DNA from: Comamonadaceae bacterium
GTDB taxonomy: Bacteria > Pseudomonadota > Gammaproteobacteria > Burkholderiales > Burkholderiaceae_C
Direction of reading: 5' to 3'
Assembly (NCBI GenBank): GCA_947450645.1
Contig: CANFWH010000012.1
Coordinates: 1-50,398 of the forward strand
DNA: 50,398 nt
Below the pieces are notes generated by a model. That model was not told the DNA's origin, did no database searches, and worked only from the letters and a program-made list of their open reading frames with translations. A program made the position numbers and the translations under genes. Positions 16,919 to 25,471 of the stretch are shown one piece after another (positions within the stretch are counted from its first letter, which is position 1; each line of letters starts with the position of its first letter).

Positions 16919-18676
16919 ATGGCATTTCAAATTGACACAGGCTACGCGAGCCTAGCTGGCACCAAAGCCATTAACGAAGACTTTTGCGGCGCGATGCTGC
17001 CCGATGCAGGGCAAGAAGACATGGGCGCCGTCGCAGCGGTGGCTGATGGTGTAAGCAGTGGCGGTATGGGCAAAGAGGCAGCACAAACCACACTGGTGAG
17101 TGTGCTGCGCGACTACTTTGGCACCCCTAAAAAATGGGATGCTACAGTGGCACTTGACCGCATCATTGGTGCGCAAAACACGTGGCTGGCAGGCGTGAAT
17201 CAGCGCCGCTTGCCAGCGATGGGATTGACAACGCTCACAGCGCTCGTACTGCGCGGTCACGCCTATACGCTGGCGCATGTGGGTGACTCGCGGGCGTACT
17301 TGCTGCGTGGCGGTCAGCTCAAGCAACTCACGCACGACCATGTGCTCAATCACCCTGATATGCGGCATCAACTGCTGCGAGCCGTGGGGGCAGAAGATCG
17401 CATCGTGGTGGACTATGTGCAAGGCGACCTGCAAATCGGCGATGCATTTTTACTGCTCACAGACGGCGTGCACGGCACATTGCGCAAACGTCAGCTTCTA
17501 GAGCTTTTAACCGAGCCGTGGGATAGCGAAACCGCCTCGAAAGCAATAGTAGATGAGGCCTTGCGCTTGGGTAGCCAGGATAACGTAACAGCCCTCATCG
17601 TGCGCGTGCTGGGCTTACTGGATGCAACCTTAGATGACGATAGCCGTACGAGCAATCACCTGCCGATTCCGCCGCTACTCAAAGTAGGCAACAGCATAGA
17701 TGGCCTTGTCGTGACCGCGCCCGTGGCCGATAACGGTATCAATGTGTTGTATCAAGTCAGAAGCCCAACTGGCAAACTCTACGCGCTCAAAACCTTGCAT
17801 CCAGCCCGTGCCCACGACAAAGACGAACGCGCCATGTTGTCACACGAAGGCTGGCTGGCCAAAAACACGCGGCAAGCCGAGCATTTGGTGCGCATCCATG
17901 TTCAAGCTGAAGGACAAGTTGAGCGCAGCAGTTTTTATTTGCTGTACGACTGGCATGGCGGCGAAACTTTGCAACAAATCATCGATAAAAAACATCAGCT
18001 CGAGGCAGGGCAAGCTGTTCCAGCCGCCATGCAAGCACTCAAAGCGCTTGGCGTGCTGCACCGCCAAGGCATCATCCACCGCGATATCAAACCCGCCAAT
18101 TTGCACATGGGTGACGATGGCGTGCTGCGCGTACTTGATCTTGGCGTGGCACTGAGCGGCAAAGAACCCTCGTCCATGCGCAAGCTACACGCGGGCACAC
18201 CCAGCTACATCAACCCCGAGCAATGGGGACTAGACGCAAGAGCCGACGGCAAGCGCAGTGCGGGCAGCATTACCACGCCTGTAGAAGAACTGCCAGACAG
18301 CATGAGCGACTTGTTTGCACTGGGCGTAACGCTATACCAAATACTCACAAGCAAATTGCCCTACGGCGACGTACTGCCGTATCAGGCGGGCCGCTACTAC
18401 CGCGATCCCACACCGCCCAGTCGTCACAATCCCACCATTCCGATGTGGCTGGAACACGTCGTACTGAAAGCTGTCGCACGCGATAAACGTTTGCGCTTTG
18501 AAACCGCCGAAGAGTTTTTGTTAGCACTTGAGCGCGGCGCGTCCAGGCCACTTACTGCCCCACAGGCCACGTCATTATTGGCTCGTGACCCAACAGCAGG
18601 CTGGAAACTTGGGCTAGCCATCTCCTTGCTCTTCAACTTGATGCTGGTCTATTGGTTGCTGTTTTTGCCGACTTAA
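16919..18676 (+). CDS. Bifunctional PP2C phosphatase / Ser-Thr protein kinase, membrane-anchored
   Basis: A 585-residue fusion. Residues 1-235 are a PP2C phosphatase (ADGVSSGGMG with Asp43-Gly44, HVGDSRAYLLR, LTDGVHG with Asp182, DNVTALIV with Asp221). Residues about 258-545 are a Hanks-type kinase with Lys291 (YALKTLHP), the catalytic loop HRDIKPANLHM (His387-Asp389-Lys391) and DLG in place of DFG (407-409). The glycine-rich loop is poorly conserved. A single C-terminal helix (about 563-583) anchors it to the inner membrane. The ATG at 16919 follows AAGGA. Such fusions accompany NarK and nitrate assimilation genes in betaproteobacteria; the target is unknown. Its stop overlaps that of narK by 3-4 bp, convergently. 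Confidence 0.92.
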   Translation: MAFQIDTGYASLAGTKAINEDFCGAMLPDAGQEDMGAVAAVADGVSSGGMGKEAAQTTLVSVLRDYFGTPKKWDATVALDRIIGAQNTWLAGVNQRRLPAMGLTTLTALVLRGHAYTLAHVGDSRAYLLRGGQLKQLTHDHVLNHPDMRHQLLRAVGAEDRIVVDYVQGDLQIGDAFLLLTDGVHGTLRKRQLLELLTEPWDSETASKAIVDEALRLGSQDNVTALIVRVLGLLDATLDDDSRTSNHLPIPPLLKVGNSIDGLVVTAPVADNGINVLYQVRSPTGKLYALKTLHPARAHDKDERAMLSHEGWLAKNTRQAEHLVRIHVQAEGQVERSSFYLLYDWHGGETLQQIIDKKHQLEAGQAVPAAMQALKALGVLHRQGIIHRDIKPANLHMGDDGVLRVLDLGVALSGKEPSSMRKLHAGTPSYINPEQWGLDARADGKRSAGSITTPVEELPDSMSDLFALGVTLYQILTSKLPYGDVLPYQAGRYYRDPTPPSRHNPTIPMWLEHVVLKAVARDKRLRFETAEEFLLALERGASRPLTAPQATSLLARDPTAGWKLGLAISLLFNLMLVYWLLFLPT

Positions 18677-19884
18677 CCCCTCGCTCTGCCGCCCTTTTCT
18701 GCCCAAGTCCGTGTCCAGCGGAGTTGCATCACGCGCAGCATAAAGAACATGACAATTGCCAGCACCGCAAAGAAGACAAAACCATAGGCATACGTGCCAA
18801 TCATTTGCTTGGAAAAGCCCATTGACGTTGGCACAAGGCTTCCACCCAGTGCCCCAATTTCGCCAATCATCGAACCCGCGACTGCCGTCGTCGTTGGCCA
18901 ACGCAGTGGCACAAGCTGAAACAGTGCGCCATTACCAGCCCCTAGCGCTGCAAAGCAAAGCATCACCAACAGTGTGGTTGCAGGCAAGGAGCTTGTGGAG
19001 AGGCTACAAAGTACCAGCGTCGTTGCCACTGTAATGAGCACCACATTCAGCGTATTGATACCACCAAAGCGGTCAGAAATCCAACCGCCAAATACGCGCA
19101 AAACCGCGCCCATAAAGGCTGCCAGCATGGTCAGTTGCCCTGCTTGCACTTTGCTCACACCAAATTGGTCGTAGTAGTAAGTTGGCAAAAAGGATGCGAG
19201 ACCAATAAATCCACCAAAGGTCACCACATAGATCAAGCTAAAAGCCCAACCATCTTTTTCAAACAAGCAAGCAATGTGCTGGCGAAACGTGGCGTGCTTG
19301 TCTAAATCATCAGGTTCTTGAGCGAAGACAATCATGACTACCATCGGCACTGCAACGAACAGTGCGGCCATGCCATACACCGTTGTCCAGCCATAAGCTA
19401 GTGCTAATGGAGGCGCAACCAACACACAAACGGCGGTACCGATGTTTCCAGCGCCCACAATCCCCATCGCAAAGCCTTTGCTTTTTGCAGGGAATGAGCC
19501 AGAACCCAGCGACATCGCCACACCAAAGCTTGCGCCCGCTACTCCAAGCAACACGCCCATTGCGAGCAAATCGTTGTAATTTTTGACAGCAAAATAGCCG
19601 TATGCCATCGCCACGGCAATCATCGCCATCTCTACAAGAGTCGCCTTTTTACGGCCAATGTATTGCGCCAACAGACCCAGTGGAAAACGCATCAAAGCAC
19701 CCGCAAAAATAGGGATCGACAGCATCAAGCCTTTTTGTGCAGGCGTAAGATGAAAATCCTCAGAAATGAACGGCGCCATCGCACCATTTAGAACCCAAAT
19801 AAAAAATGAGTACGTGAAGTAAAAGAATGCCGCAAAGAGCGTGGGCGCGTGCCCCGATTTGAGAAATGCCTTAAAGCCAGCCAT
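18673..19884 (-). CDS. narK: Nitrate/nitrite transporter, NarK/NNP family
   Basis: A 403-residue major facilitator with 12 predicted helices. The nitrate-porter signature regions are present: GAGNIGTAVCVLVAPPLAL in the first half and GAGNGALFQLVP in the second, with Arg residues in helices 2 and 8 expected to bind nitrate (MRFPLGLLAQYIGRKK). It imports nitrate or exchanges nitrate and nitrite. The ATG at 19884 has AAGGAT about 10 bp upstream and replaces a start 14 codons earlier. It is divergent from the ABC nitrate importer, and a sigma-54 promoter match sits in front. Two uptake systems for one pathway suggest different affinities. Confidence 0.94.
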   Translation of the reverse strand: MAGFKAFLKSGHAPTLFAAFFYFTYSFFIWVLNGAMAPFISEDFHLTPAQKGLMLSIPIFAGALMRFPLGLLAQYIGRKKATLVEMAMIAVAMAYGYFAVKNYNDLLAMGVLLGVAGASFGVAMSLGSGSFPAKSKGFAMGIVGAGNIGTAVCVLVAPPLALAYGWTTVYGMAALFVAVPMVVMIVFAQEPDDLDKHATFRQHIACLFEKDGWAFSLIYVVTFGGFIGLASFLPTYYYDQFGVSKVQAGQLTMLAAFMGAVLRVFGGWISDRFGGINTLNVVLITVATTLVLCSLSTSSLPATTLLVMLCFAALGAGNGALFQLVPLRWPTTTAVAGSMIGEIGALGGSLVPTSMGFSKQMIGTYAYGFVFFAVLAIVMFFMLRVMQLRWTRTWAEKGGRARG

Positions 19885-19921
19885 AGTGTCGATCCTTTTT
19901 AACGATGTATGCACCAAATCA

Positions 19922-19937
19922 AGCAACTATCGCGCCA
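19922..19937 (-). promoter_or_regulatory. Sigma-54 promoter of narK
   Basis: Minus strand TGGCGCGATAGTTGCT, a GG-N10-GC match with TTGCT at -12. Transcription would begin near 19911, giving a leader of about 27 nt before the narK ATG. Confidence 0.75.
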
Positions 19938-19949
19938 CAAATTTTTAAC

Positions 19950-19966
19950 TGGCACGGCGGTTGCAT
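19950..19966 (+). promoter_or_regulatory. Sigma-54 promoter of the nitrate ABC transporter operon
   Basis: TGGCACGGCGGTTGCAT is an essentially perfect -24/-12 element (consensus TGGCAC-N5-TTGCA), with GG at 19951-19952 and GC at 19963-19964. The start site would be near 19977, about 30 bp before the nasF ATG. A half-site TGCACC at 19910-19915 could belong to an NtrC-like binding site. The element is separated from the narK promoter by only 12 bp, back to back. Confidence 0.88.
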
Positions 19967-20007
19967 GTAAACAAATGTAAATAGCACTTTGTACATAAGG
20001 AATCGAC

Positions 20008-21264
20008 ATGAATTTATCTAGCAATATCACTCTCTCTCGCCGCTCGCTCTTGGCAAAAGGCTCGCAGACCATAGCTGGCGTGGCTCTTGGGGCATCACCT
20101 TTGCTCAGCAGCTTTGTTTATGCGCAAGGCTCGGATGCACCAGAGAAAAAAGAAATTCGCATCGGCTTTATTCCGTTGACCGACTGCGCCAGTGTCGTGA
20201 TGGCTTCGGTTTTAGGTTTAGACGTTAAACACGGCGTGAAGTTCGTGATTGAAAAGCAAGCTTCGTGGGCAGGTGTGCGCGACAAGCTCATCTCTGGGGA
20301 ATTAGACATGGCGCACGTACTTTATGGCCTCGTTTATGGCACGCATTTGGGCATTGGTAGCACCAAAAAAGACATGGCTGTTTTGATGACCATCAACAAC
20401 AATGGCCAAGCTATTAGCTTGTCCAAAAAACTGGCAGAAAAGGGCGCCATTGACGGCGCATCGCTTGCCAAGCTGATGAAAACAGACAAACGCGATTACA
20501 CATTCGCTCAAACTTTCCCCACAGGTACACACGCCATGTGGCTGAACTATTGGCTTGCAGCGAGTGGCATTGACCCCATCAAAGACGTCAAAAACATCAC
20601 CGTGCCGCCGCCACAAATGGTGGCCAATATGCGCGTGGGTAATATGGATGGATTCTGCGTAGGCGAGCCTTGGAATCATCGCGCGATTGCAGATGGCATT
20701 GGCATTACGGCGATTACTAGCCAAGACATTTGGCGCGATCATCCTGAGAAGGTGCTTGGCTGCCAAGGTGACTATGCCAAGAAGTACCCCAACACTTGCC
20801 GTGCGGCCATTGCTGCCGTTTTGGAAGCTAGCAAATGGATCGATGCCAGCCTTGCCAATAAAAACAAAATGGCAGAAACCATTGCCGATAAGTCCTATGT
20901 CAACACCAGCGTAGACGTGATTAACCAACGCATTTTGGGGCGTTACCAAAACGGCCTTGGCAAAACATGGGACGACGCCAATTACATGAAGTTTTACAAC
21001 GACGGCGCCGTAAATTTTCCTTACCTGTCCGATGGCATGTGGTTCCTCACGCAGCACAAGCGCTGGGGCTTGATCAAAGATCATCCCGACTATTTGAAAG
21101 TCGCCAAAGAGATCAACCAAATCGAGCTCTACAAATCTGCCGCCACCGCCGCCAAAGTCAGCATACCCAAAGAGGTCATGCGCACATCCAAGCTCATGGA
21201 CGGTGTGGTGTGGGACGGCAAAGACCCGCGCAAATATGCGGATAGTTTCAAGATTAGAGCGTAA
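20008..21264 (+). CDS. nasF: Nitrate ABC transporter, periplasmic substrate-binding protein
   Basis: A 418-residue NrtA/NasF-type binding protein. The N-terminus carries a twin-arginine-like signal (LSRRSLLAKGSQTIAGVALGASPLL), then the mature part begins KKEIRIGFIPLTDCASVVMA. Family segments include FAQTFPTGTHAMWLNYWLAA and FCVGEPWNHRAIADGIGITA, which line the nitrate pocket in NrtA relatives. It delivers nitrate to the permease encoded next. AAGGAA lies just upstream of the ATG. It is the first gene of a three-gene operon behind the sigma-54 promoter. Confidence 0.94.
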   Translation: MNLSSNITLSRRSLLAKGSQTIAGVALGASPLLSSFVYAQGSDAPEKKEIRIGFIPLTDCASVVMASVLGLDVKHGVKFVIEKQASWAGVRDKLISGELDMAHVLYGLVYGTHLGIGSTKKDMAVLMTINNNGQAISLSKKLAEKGAIDGASLAKLMKTDKRDYTFAQTFPTGTHAMWLNYWLAASGIDPIKDVKNITVPPPQMVANMRVGNMDGFCVGEPWNHRAIADGIGITAITSQDIWRDHPEKVLGCQGDYAKKYPNTCRAAIAAVLEASKWIDASLANKNKMAETIADKSYVNTSVDVINQRILGRYQNGLGKTWDDANYMKFYNDGAVNFPYLSDGMWFLTQHKRWGLIKDHPDYLKVAKEINQIELYKSAATAAKVSIPKEVMRTSKLMDGVVWDGKDPRKYADSFKIRA

Positions 21265-21281
21265 TGTAGGGAGCCATTCGC

Positions 21282-22082
21282 ATGACCCCTGCACAAATAA
21301 AAACCAAAGCGATTATTCAAGCGCTATTCCCGCCGCTACTGGGCTTTGGCTTACTCGCGCTAGTGTGGCAAATCATTGCTAGCCAAAGCAGCGGTACTTT
21401 CCCCACGCCCTACGCCACGCTGCAAGAGGCGATCAACGTTTTTGGTGACCCGTTTTATCGCAAGTCGATTAATGATCAAGGCATTGGCTGGAATGTGCTC
21501 TCTAGCCTTCGCCGTGTGGGGCTCGGTTTTGGATTGGCGGCCTTGGTGGGTATTCCGCTCGGGTTTGCGATTGGACGTTTTCAATTCATGGGGCGCATGT
21601 TCAACCCCATCATCGGACTCTTACGCCCCGTGTCACCACTGGCGTGGCTTCCCATTGGATTACTCGTTTTTAAAGGCGCGAATCCCGCCGCCATTTGGAC
21701 TATTTTTATTTGTTCGATTTGGCCCATGGTTATTAACACCGCCATCGGCGTGCAGCGCATCCCTAGCGATTATTTAAACGTGGCCAAGGTGCTAGATTTA
21801 TCCGAATGGAAAATTTTTAAAACCGTTTTGCTACCTTCAACCTTACCCTACATGTTGACAGGCGTACGCTTGGCTGTCGGCACGGCGTGGCTCGTGATCG
21901 TGGCGGCAGAAATGCTCACAGGCGGCGTAGGCATTGGCTTTTGGCTGTGGGATGAGTGGAACAATTTAAATGTGCGCCACATCATCATCGCCATCGTCAC
22001 CATTGGCGTGGTCGGTTTGCTTCTTGAGTTTTTGCTCATCAAATTAGCAAGCGCATTTACCTACGAGGAAACAGCTGCATGA
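21282..22082 (+). CDS. nasE: Nitrate ABC transporter, permease
   Basis: A 266-residue inner-membrane permease of the NrtB/SsuC type with about six helices. The cytoplasmic coupling-helix motif is visible at NVAKVLDLSEWKIFKTVLLP, followed by STLPYMLTGVRLAVGTAWLVIVAAEM, characteristic of the nitrate/sulfonate/taurine subgroup. It forms a homodimeric channel with the ATPase encoded next. The gene starts 17 bp after the binding-protein gene and overlaps the ATPase start by 4 bp (ATGA). Confidence 0.93.
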   Translation: MTPAQIKTKAIIQALFPPLLGFGLLALVWQIIASQSSGTFPTPYATLQEAINVFGDPFYRKSINDQGIGWNVLSSLRRVGLGFGLAALVGIPLGFAIGRFQFMGRMFNPIIGLLRPVSPLAWLPIGLLVFKGANPAAIWTIFICSIWPMVINTAIGVQRIPSDYLNVAKVLDLSEWKIFKTVLLPSTLPYMLTGVRLAVGTAWLVIVAAEMLTGGVGIGFWLWDEWNNLNVRHIIIAIVTIGVVGLLLEFLLIKLASAFTYEETAA

Positions 22083-22939
22083 AGACAACCTACGATCTGC
22101 GGAACGAAAAGTTCCTTGACATTCAGCACGTCTGGCAAATTTTCCCCACAAACAAGGGGCCTTTTACAGCTTTGCAAAACGTGAGTCTTTCCGTTGCAAA
22201 AGGAGAGTTCATTAGCCTCATTGGACACTCGGGCTGCGGCAAATCCACACTCCTCAATTTGATCGCAGGTCTCACGCTACCTGCACGCGGCGGCTTGCTA
22301 TGCGCCAACCGTGAAATCTCCAGGCCCGGGCCTGAGCGCGCTGTCGTCTTCCAAAATCACTCTCTGCTACCGTGGCTGACTTGCTTTGAAAACATCCATT
22401 TGGGCGTGGAGCGTGTTTTTGGTGCAACCTCATTAGTCAGCCGCCGTGAAACAGGCACGAAGGGCGAAAGCAAAGCAAGCCTTATTGCGCGCACCGAGGC
22501 CGCTCTCGCCATGGTGGGCCTCCAACATGCAAGGGATAAGCGCCCACACGAAATCTCAGGCGGCATGAAGCAGCGTGTCGGAATTGCGAGGGCTTTGGCA
22601 ATGGAGCCGCAAGTGCTGCTCATGGACGAACCTTTTGGTGCACTCGATGCACTCACTCGCGCCAAGCTGCAAGACGAGCTGCTTACCATTGTGGAGGCAA
22701 CAGGCAGCACGGTGGTGATGGTGACGCACGATGTGGACGAGGCAGTTTTGCTGTCCGACCGCATTGTGATGCTGACCACCCCCACTGCAGCGACCGAGCA
22801 CGCACCTGCGCAAGCGGCCACCATTGGTAAGATTTTGGAAGTCAACCTACCGCGGCCTCGCGACCGCGTGCATTTGGCGGGCGATCCGTATTACCAAAAA
22901 GCCCGCAAATCGGTGATTGATTTTTTATACGCCAAATAG
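22079..22939 (+). CDS. nasD: Nitrate ABC transporter, ATP-binding protein
   Basis: A 286-residue ABC ATPase of the NrtD/SsuB type. Walker A is GHSGCGKST, the signature is EISGGMKQRVGIARAL and Walker B is VLLMDEPFGALDALT, followed by the switch His in VTHDVDEAV. The Q-loop region (VFQNHSLLPWLTCFENI) is typical. An insertion of about 20 residues between Q-loop and signature (GATSLVSRRETGTKGESK) is a little longer than usual. Translation is coupled to the permease. Afterwards comes a short spacer with the nirB promoter, so the next operon is separately initiated. Confidence 0.93.
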   Translation: MKTTYDLRNEKFLDIQHVWQIFPTNKGPFTALQNVSLSVAKGEFISLIGHSGCGKSTLLNLIAGLTLPARGGLLCANREISRPGPERAVVFQNHSLLPWLTCFENIHLGVERVFGATSLVSRRETGTKGESKASLIARTEAALAMVGLQHARDKRPHEISGGMKQRVGIARALAMEPQVLLMDEPFGALDALTRAKLQDELLTIVEATGSTVVMVTHDVDEAVLLSDRIVMLTTPTAATEHAPAQAATIGKILEVNLPRPRDRVHLAGDPYYQKARKSVIDFLYAK

Positions 22940-22977
22940 GCATCTCTCTCACGCTCCATTGCCCCATTACTGTGACG

Positions 22978-22993
22978 TGGCACAAAGATTGCT
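22978..22993 (+). promoter_or_regulatory. Sigma-54 promoter of the nirB operon, inside an inverted repeat
   Basis: TGGCACAAAGATTGCT is a near-consensus -24/-12 element (GG 22979-22980, GC 22991-22992). A perfect 9-bp inverted repeat GCACAAAGA (22980-22988) and TCTTTGTGC (22998-23006) covers it, so the promoter and start region could be occluded by a dimeric regulator or form a leader hairpin. The nirB AAAGGA ribosome site follows immediately. Confidence 0.85.
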
Positions 22994-23020
22994 TCATTCT
23001 TTGTGCAAAGGAACATAAGC

Positions 23021-25471
23021 ATGAACAAGAAGCAGAAGCTAGTTTTAGTGGGTAACGGCATGGCAGGTGTGCGCACCATCGAGGAAGTCCTCAAGTTAGA
23101 CGCAAACAAATATGACATTACGGTCTTTGGCTCCGAGCCACACCCCAACTACAACCGTATTTTGCTCAGCCCCGTGCTGGCGGGTGAACAAACGGTGGAC
23201 GAGATCATCCTCAACACCTTTGAGTGGTACACCGAGAACAACATCACGCTACACGCTGGCAAAAAGGTCACGAAGGTAGACCGCGTGCGCCGTGTCGTGA
23301 TTGCGGATGATGGCAAAGGCGGCGTAATCGAAGCGCCATATGACCGCTTGCTGCTCTGTACGGGCTCGAATCCGTTCATGCTTCCAATTCCTGGCAAAGA
23401 TTTAGAGGGCGTGCTGGCTTATCGCGATATTGCGGATACCAACGCCATGATTGAGTCGGCCAAAAAATACAAAAAAGCCGTCGTGATTGGCGGCGGTTTG
23501 CTGGGTTTAGAGGCGGCTAACGGCCTCATGCTGCGCGGAATGGAAGTCACCGTGGTGCATGTGCTGCCGTGGATCATGGAACGTCAATTAGATGAAGTAG
23601 CGGCAGGACTGTTGCGTGGCTCGTTAGAGAAGCGCGGACTTAAATTCATGCTTGGTGCGAATACGCAAGCCTTGATTGGTAATGATGCGGGTCGCGTGTC
23701 AAAAATCACCTTCAAAGACGGTACTGAGCTGGATACTGATTTGGTGGTGATGGCGGTGGGTATTCGCCCGAACACCGAGCTGGCCGAGTCAATGAACATC
23801 CACTGCAATCGCGGTATTGTGGTGACCGACACCATGCAAACCATCACTGATGCCCGCATCTACTCGGTCGGTGAATGCGCGGCGCATCGCGGCATTGCGT
23901 ATGGCCTAGTCGCCCCGTTGTTTGAACAAGCGCGGGTGGCGGCTAATCACCTAGCAGAAATGGGCATTGGCCGCTATACAGGTTCGATGACATCGACCAA
24001 GCTCAAAGTGACCGGCATTGATTTGTTTAGCGCAGGCGACTTCACGGGGGACGAGAGCACCGAAGAAATCGTCATGTCCGACCCGGGCGACGGCGTGTAC
24101 AAAAAGTTAGTCATCAAAGACAACAAACTCATTGGCGCGTGCCTCTACGGCGATACGGTCGATGGCTCTTGGTATTTCAAACTGCTCCGCGATGGGCGCG
24201 ATGTATCCGACATCCGCGACAAGCTCATGTTTGGCGAATCCAACATTGGCGATGTAGGACACGCAGGTGCAACGTCTGCCGCGTCTATGCCCGACTCGCA
24301 AGAGGTGTGCGGCTGTAACGGCGTGAGCAAGGGCACGATTTGCAAAGCGATCAAAGAAAAAGGCCTCTTCACACTGGACGAAGTACGTAAGCACACCAAG
24401 GCCAGCGCCTCGTGCGGTTCGTGCACGGGCTTAGTTGAGCAAATTTTGATGTTTACCGCGGGTGGCGATTACTCGGCCACGCCAAAACTCAAAGCCATGT
24501 GCGGCTGTACCGATCATGGTCATCAAGCGGTGCGCGATGCCATTGTCAAAAACAAATTACTCTCCATACCTGCCGTCTACCAGTTCATGGAATGGCGCAC
24601 ACCGAATGGCTGCGCGTCTTGCCGCCCTGCGGTCAACTACTACCTGATTAGCTCGTGGCCCAAGGATGCAAAAGACGATCCACAAAGCCGCTACATCAAC
24701 GAACGCGCTCACGCCAACATCCAAAAAGACGGCACGTACTCGGTCATTCCGCGCATGTGGGCGGGCGAGACGACAGCTTCTGAGTTGCGCCGTATTGCAG
24801 ACGTGGTGGACAAGTACCAAATCCCGACTGTCAAAGTGACGGGCGGACAGCGTATTGATTTGCTGGGTGTCAAAAAAGAAGACTTACCTGCGGTTTGGCA
24901 AGACATCGGTATGCCAAGCGGTCATGCGTATGCCAAGGCGCTGCGCACGGTCAAAACCTGCGTCGGTAGCGAGTGGTGCCGCTTTGGCACGCAAGACTCC
25001 ACACAAATGGGCAAAGACTTAGAGCGTGCCATGTGGCGCATGTACGCGCCGCACAAGGTCAAATTTGCGGTCAGTGGTTGCCCGCGTAATTGCGCCGAAG
25101 CGGGGATTAAAGACGTAGGCATCATCGGCGTGGATAGCGGCTGGGAAATGGTCATTGCGGGAAATGGCGGCATCAAAACCGAAGTCGCGCAGTTCTTTAC
25201 CAAGCTCAAAACATCCGAGGAAGTGCTGGAGTACACGGGCGCGTTTATGCAGCTTTATCGCGAGGAAGGTTGGTATTTGGAGCGCACCGTGCATTACGTC
25301 GGACGTGTTGGCATGGACTACGTGAAGAAAAAAATCTTAGAGGATGCTGAGGGCCGCAAAGCGCTGTGGGAGCGCCTGCAATTTGCACTGGACGGCGAAC
25401 CTGATCCTTGGTTTGAACACAACAAAGCGGCTGTGGATATTCGTCAGTTCGAACCGCTCGCGCTAGCATGA
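23021..25471 (+). CDS. nirB: Assimilatory nitrite reductase [NAD(P)H], large subunit
   Basis: An 816-residue NirB, reducing nitrite to ammonium in the cytoplasm. It has an N-terminal FAD/NAD(P)H oxidoreductase (GNGMAGVRTIEE; second Rossmann GGGLLGLEAANGL, about 160-172). Two BFD-like [2Fe-2S] segments follow (CGCNGVSKGTICKAI...CGSC and CGCTDHGHQAV...CASC). The sulfite/nitrite reductase domain has siroheme-[4Fe-4S] ligands TCVGSEWCRFG and SGCPRNCAEAG. The ATG at 23021 follows AAAGGAAC; an earlier start six codons upstream is less likely. Siroheme would come from CobA at the end of the same operon. The stop overlaps the next gene by 4 bp. Confidence 0.97.
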   Translation: MNKKQKLVLVGNGMAGVRTIEEVLKLDANKYDITVFGSEPHPNYNRILLSPVLAGEQTVDEIILNTFEWYTENNITLHAGKKVTKVDRVRRVVIADDGKGGVIEAPYDRLLLCTGSNPFMLPIPGKDLEGVLAYRDIADTNAMIESAKKYKKAVVIGGGLLGLEAANGLMLRGMEVTVVHVLPWIMERQLDEVAAGLLRGSLEKRGLKFMLGANTQALIGNDAGRVSKITFKDGTELDTDLVVMAVGIRPNTELAESMNIHCNRGIVVTDTMQTITDARIYSVGECAAHRGIAYGLVAPLFEQARVAANHLAEMGIGRYTGSMTSTKLKVTGIDLFSAGDFTGDESTEEIVMSDPGDGVYKKLVIKDNKLIGACLYGDTVDGSWYFKLLRDGRDVSDIRDKLMFGESNIGDVGHAGATSAASMPDSQEVCGCNGVSKGTICKAIKEKGLFTLDEVRKHTKASASCGSCTGLVEQILMFTAGGDYSATPKLKAMCGCTDHGHQAVRDAIVKNKLLSIPAVYQFMEWRTPNGCASCRPAVNYYLISSWPKDAKDDPQSRYINERAHANIQKDGTYSVIPRMWAGETTASELRRIADVVDKYQIPTVKVTGGQRIDLLGVKKEDLPAVWQDIGMPSGHAYAKALRTVKTCVGSEWCRFGTQDSTQMGKDLERAMWRMYAPHKVKFAVSGCPRNCAEAGIKDVGIIGVDSGWEMVIAGNGGIKTEVAQFFTKLKTSEEVLEYTGAFMQLYREEGWYLERTVHYVGRVGMDYVKKKILEDAEGRKALWERLQFALDGEPDPWFEHNKAAVDIRQFEPLALA

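Noticed and set aside
20302..21294. 330-codon minus-strand frame opposite the nitrate-binding protein
   Set aside because: Antisense shadow of nasF; the sense frame has a signal peptide and strong family motifs.
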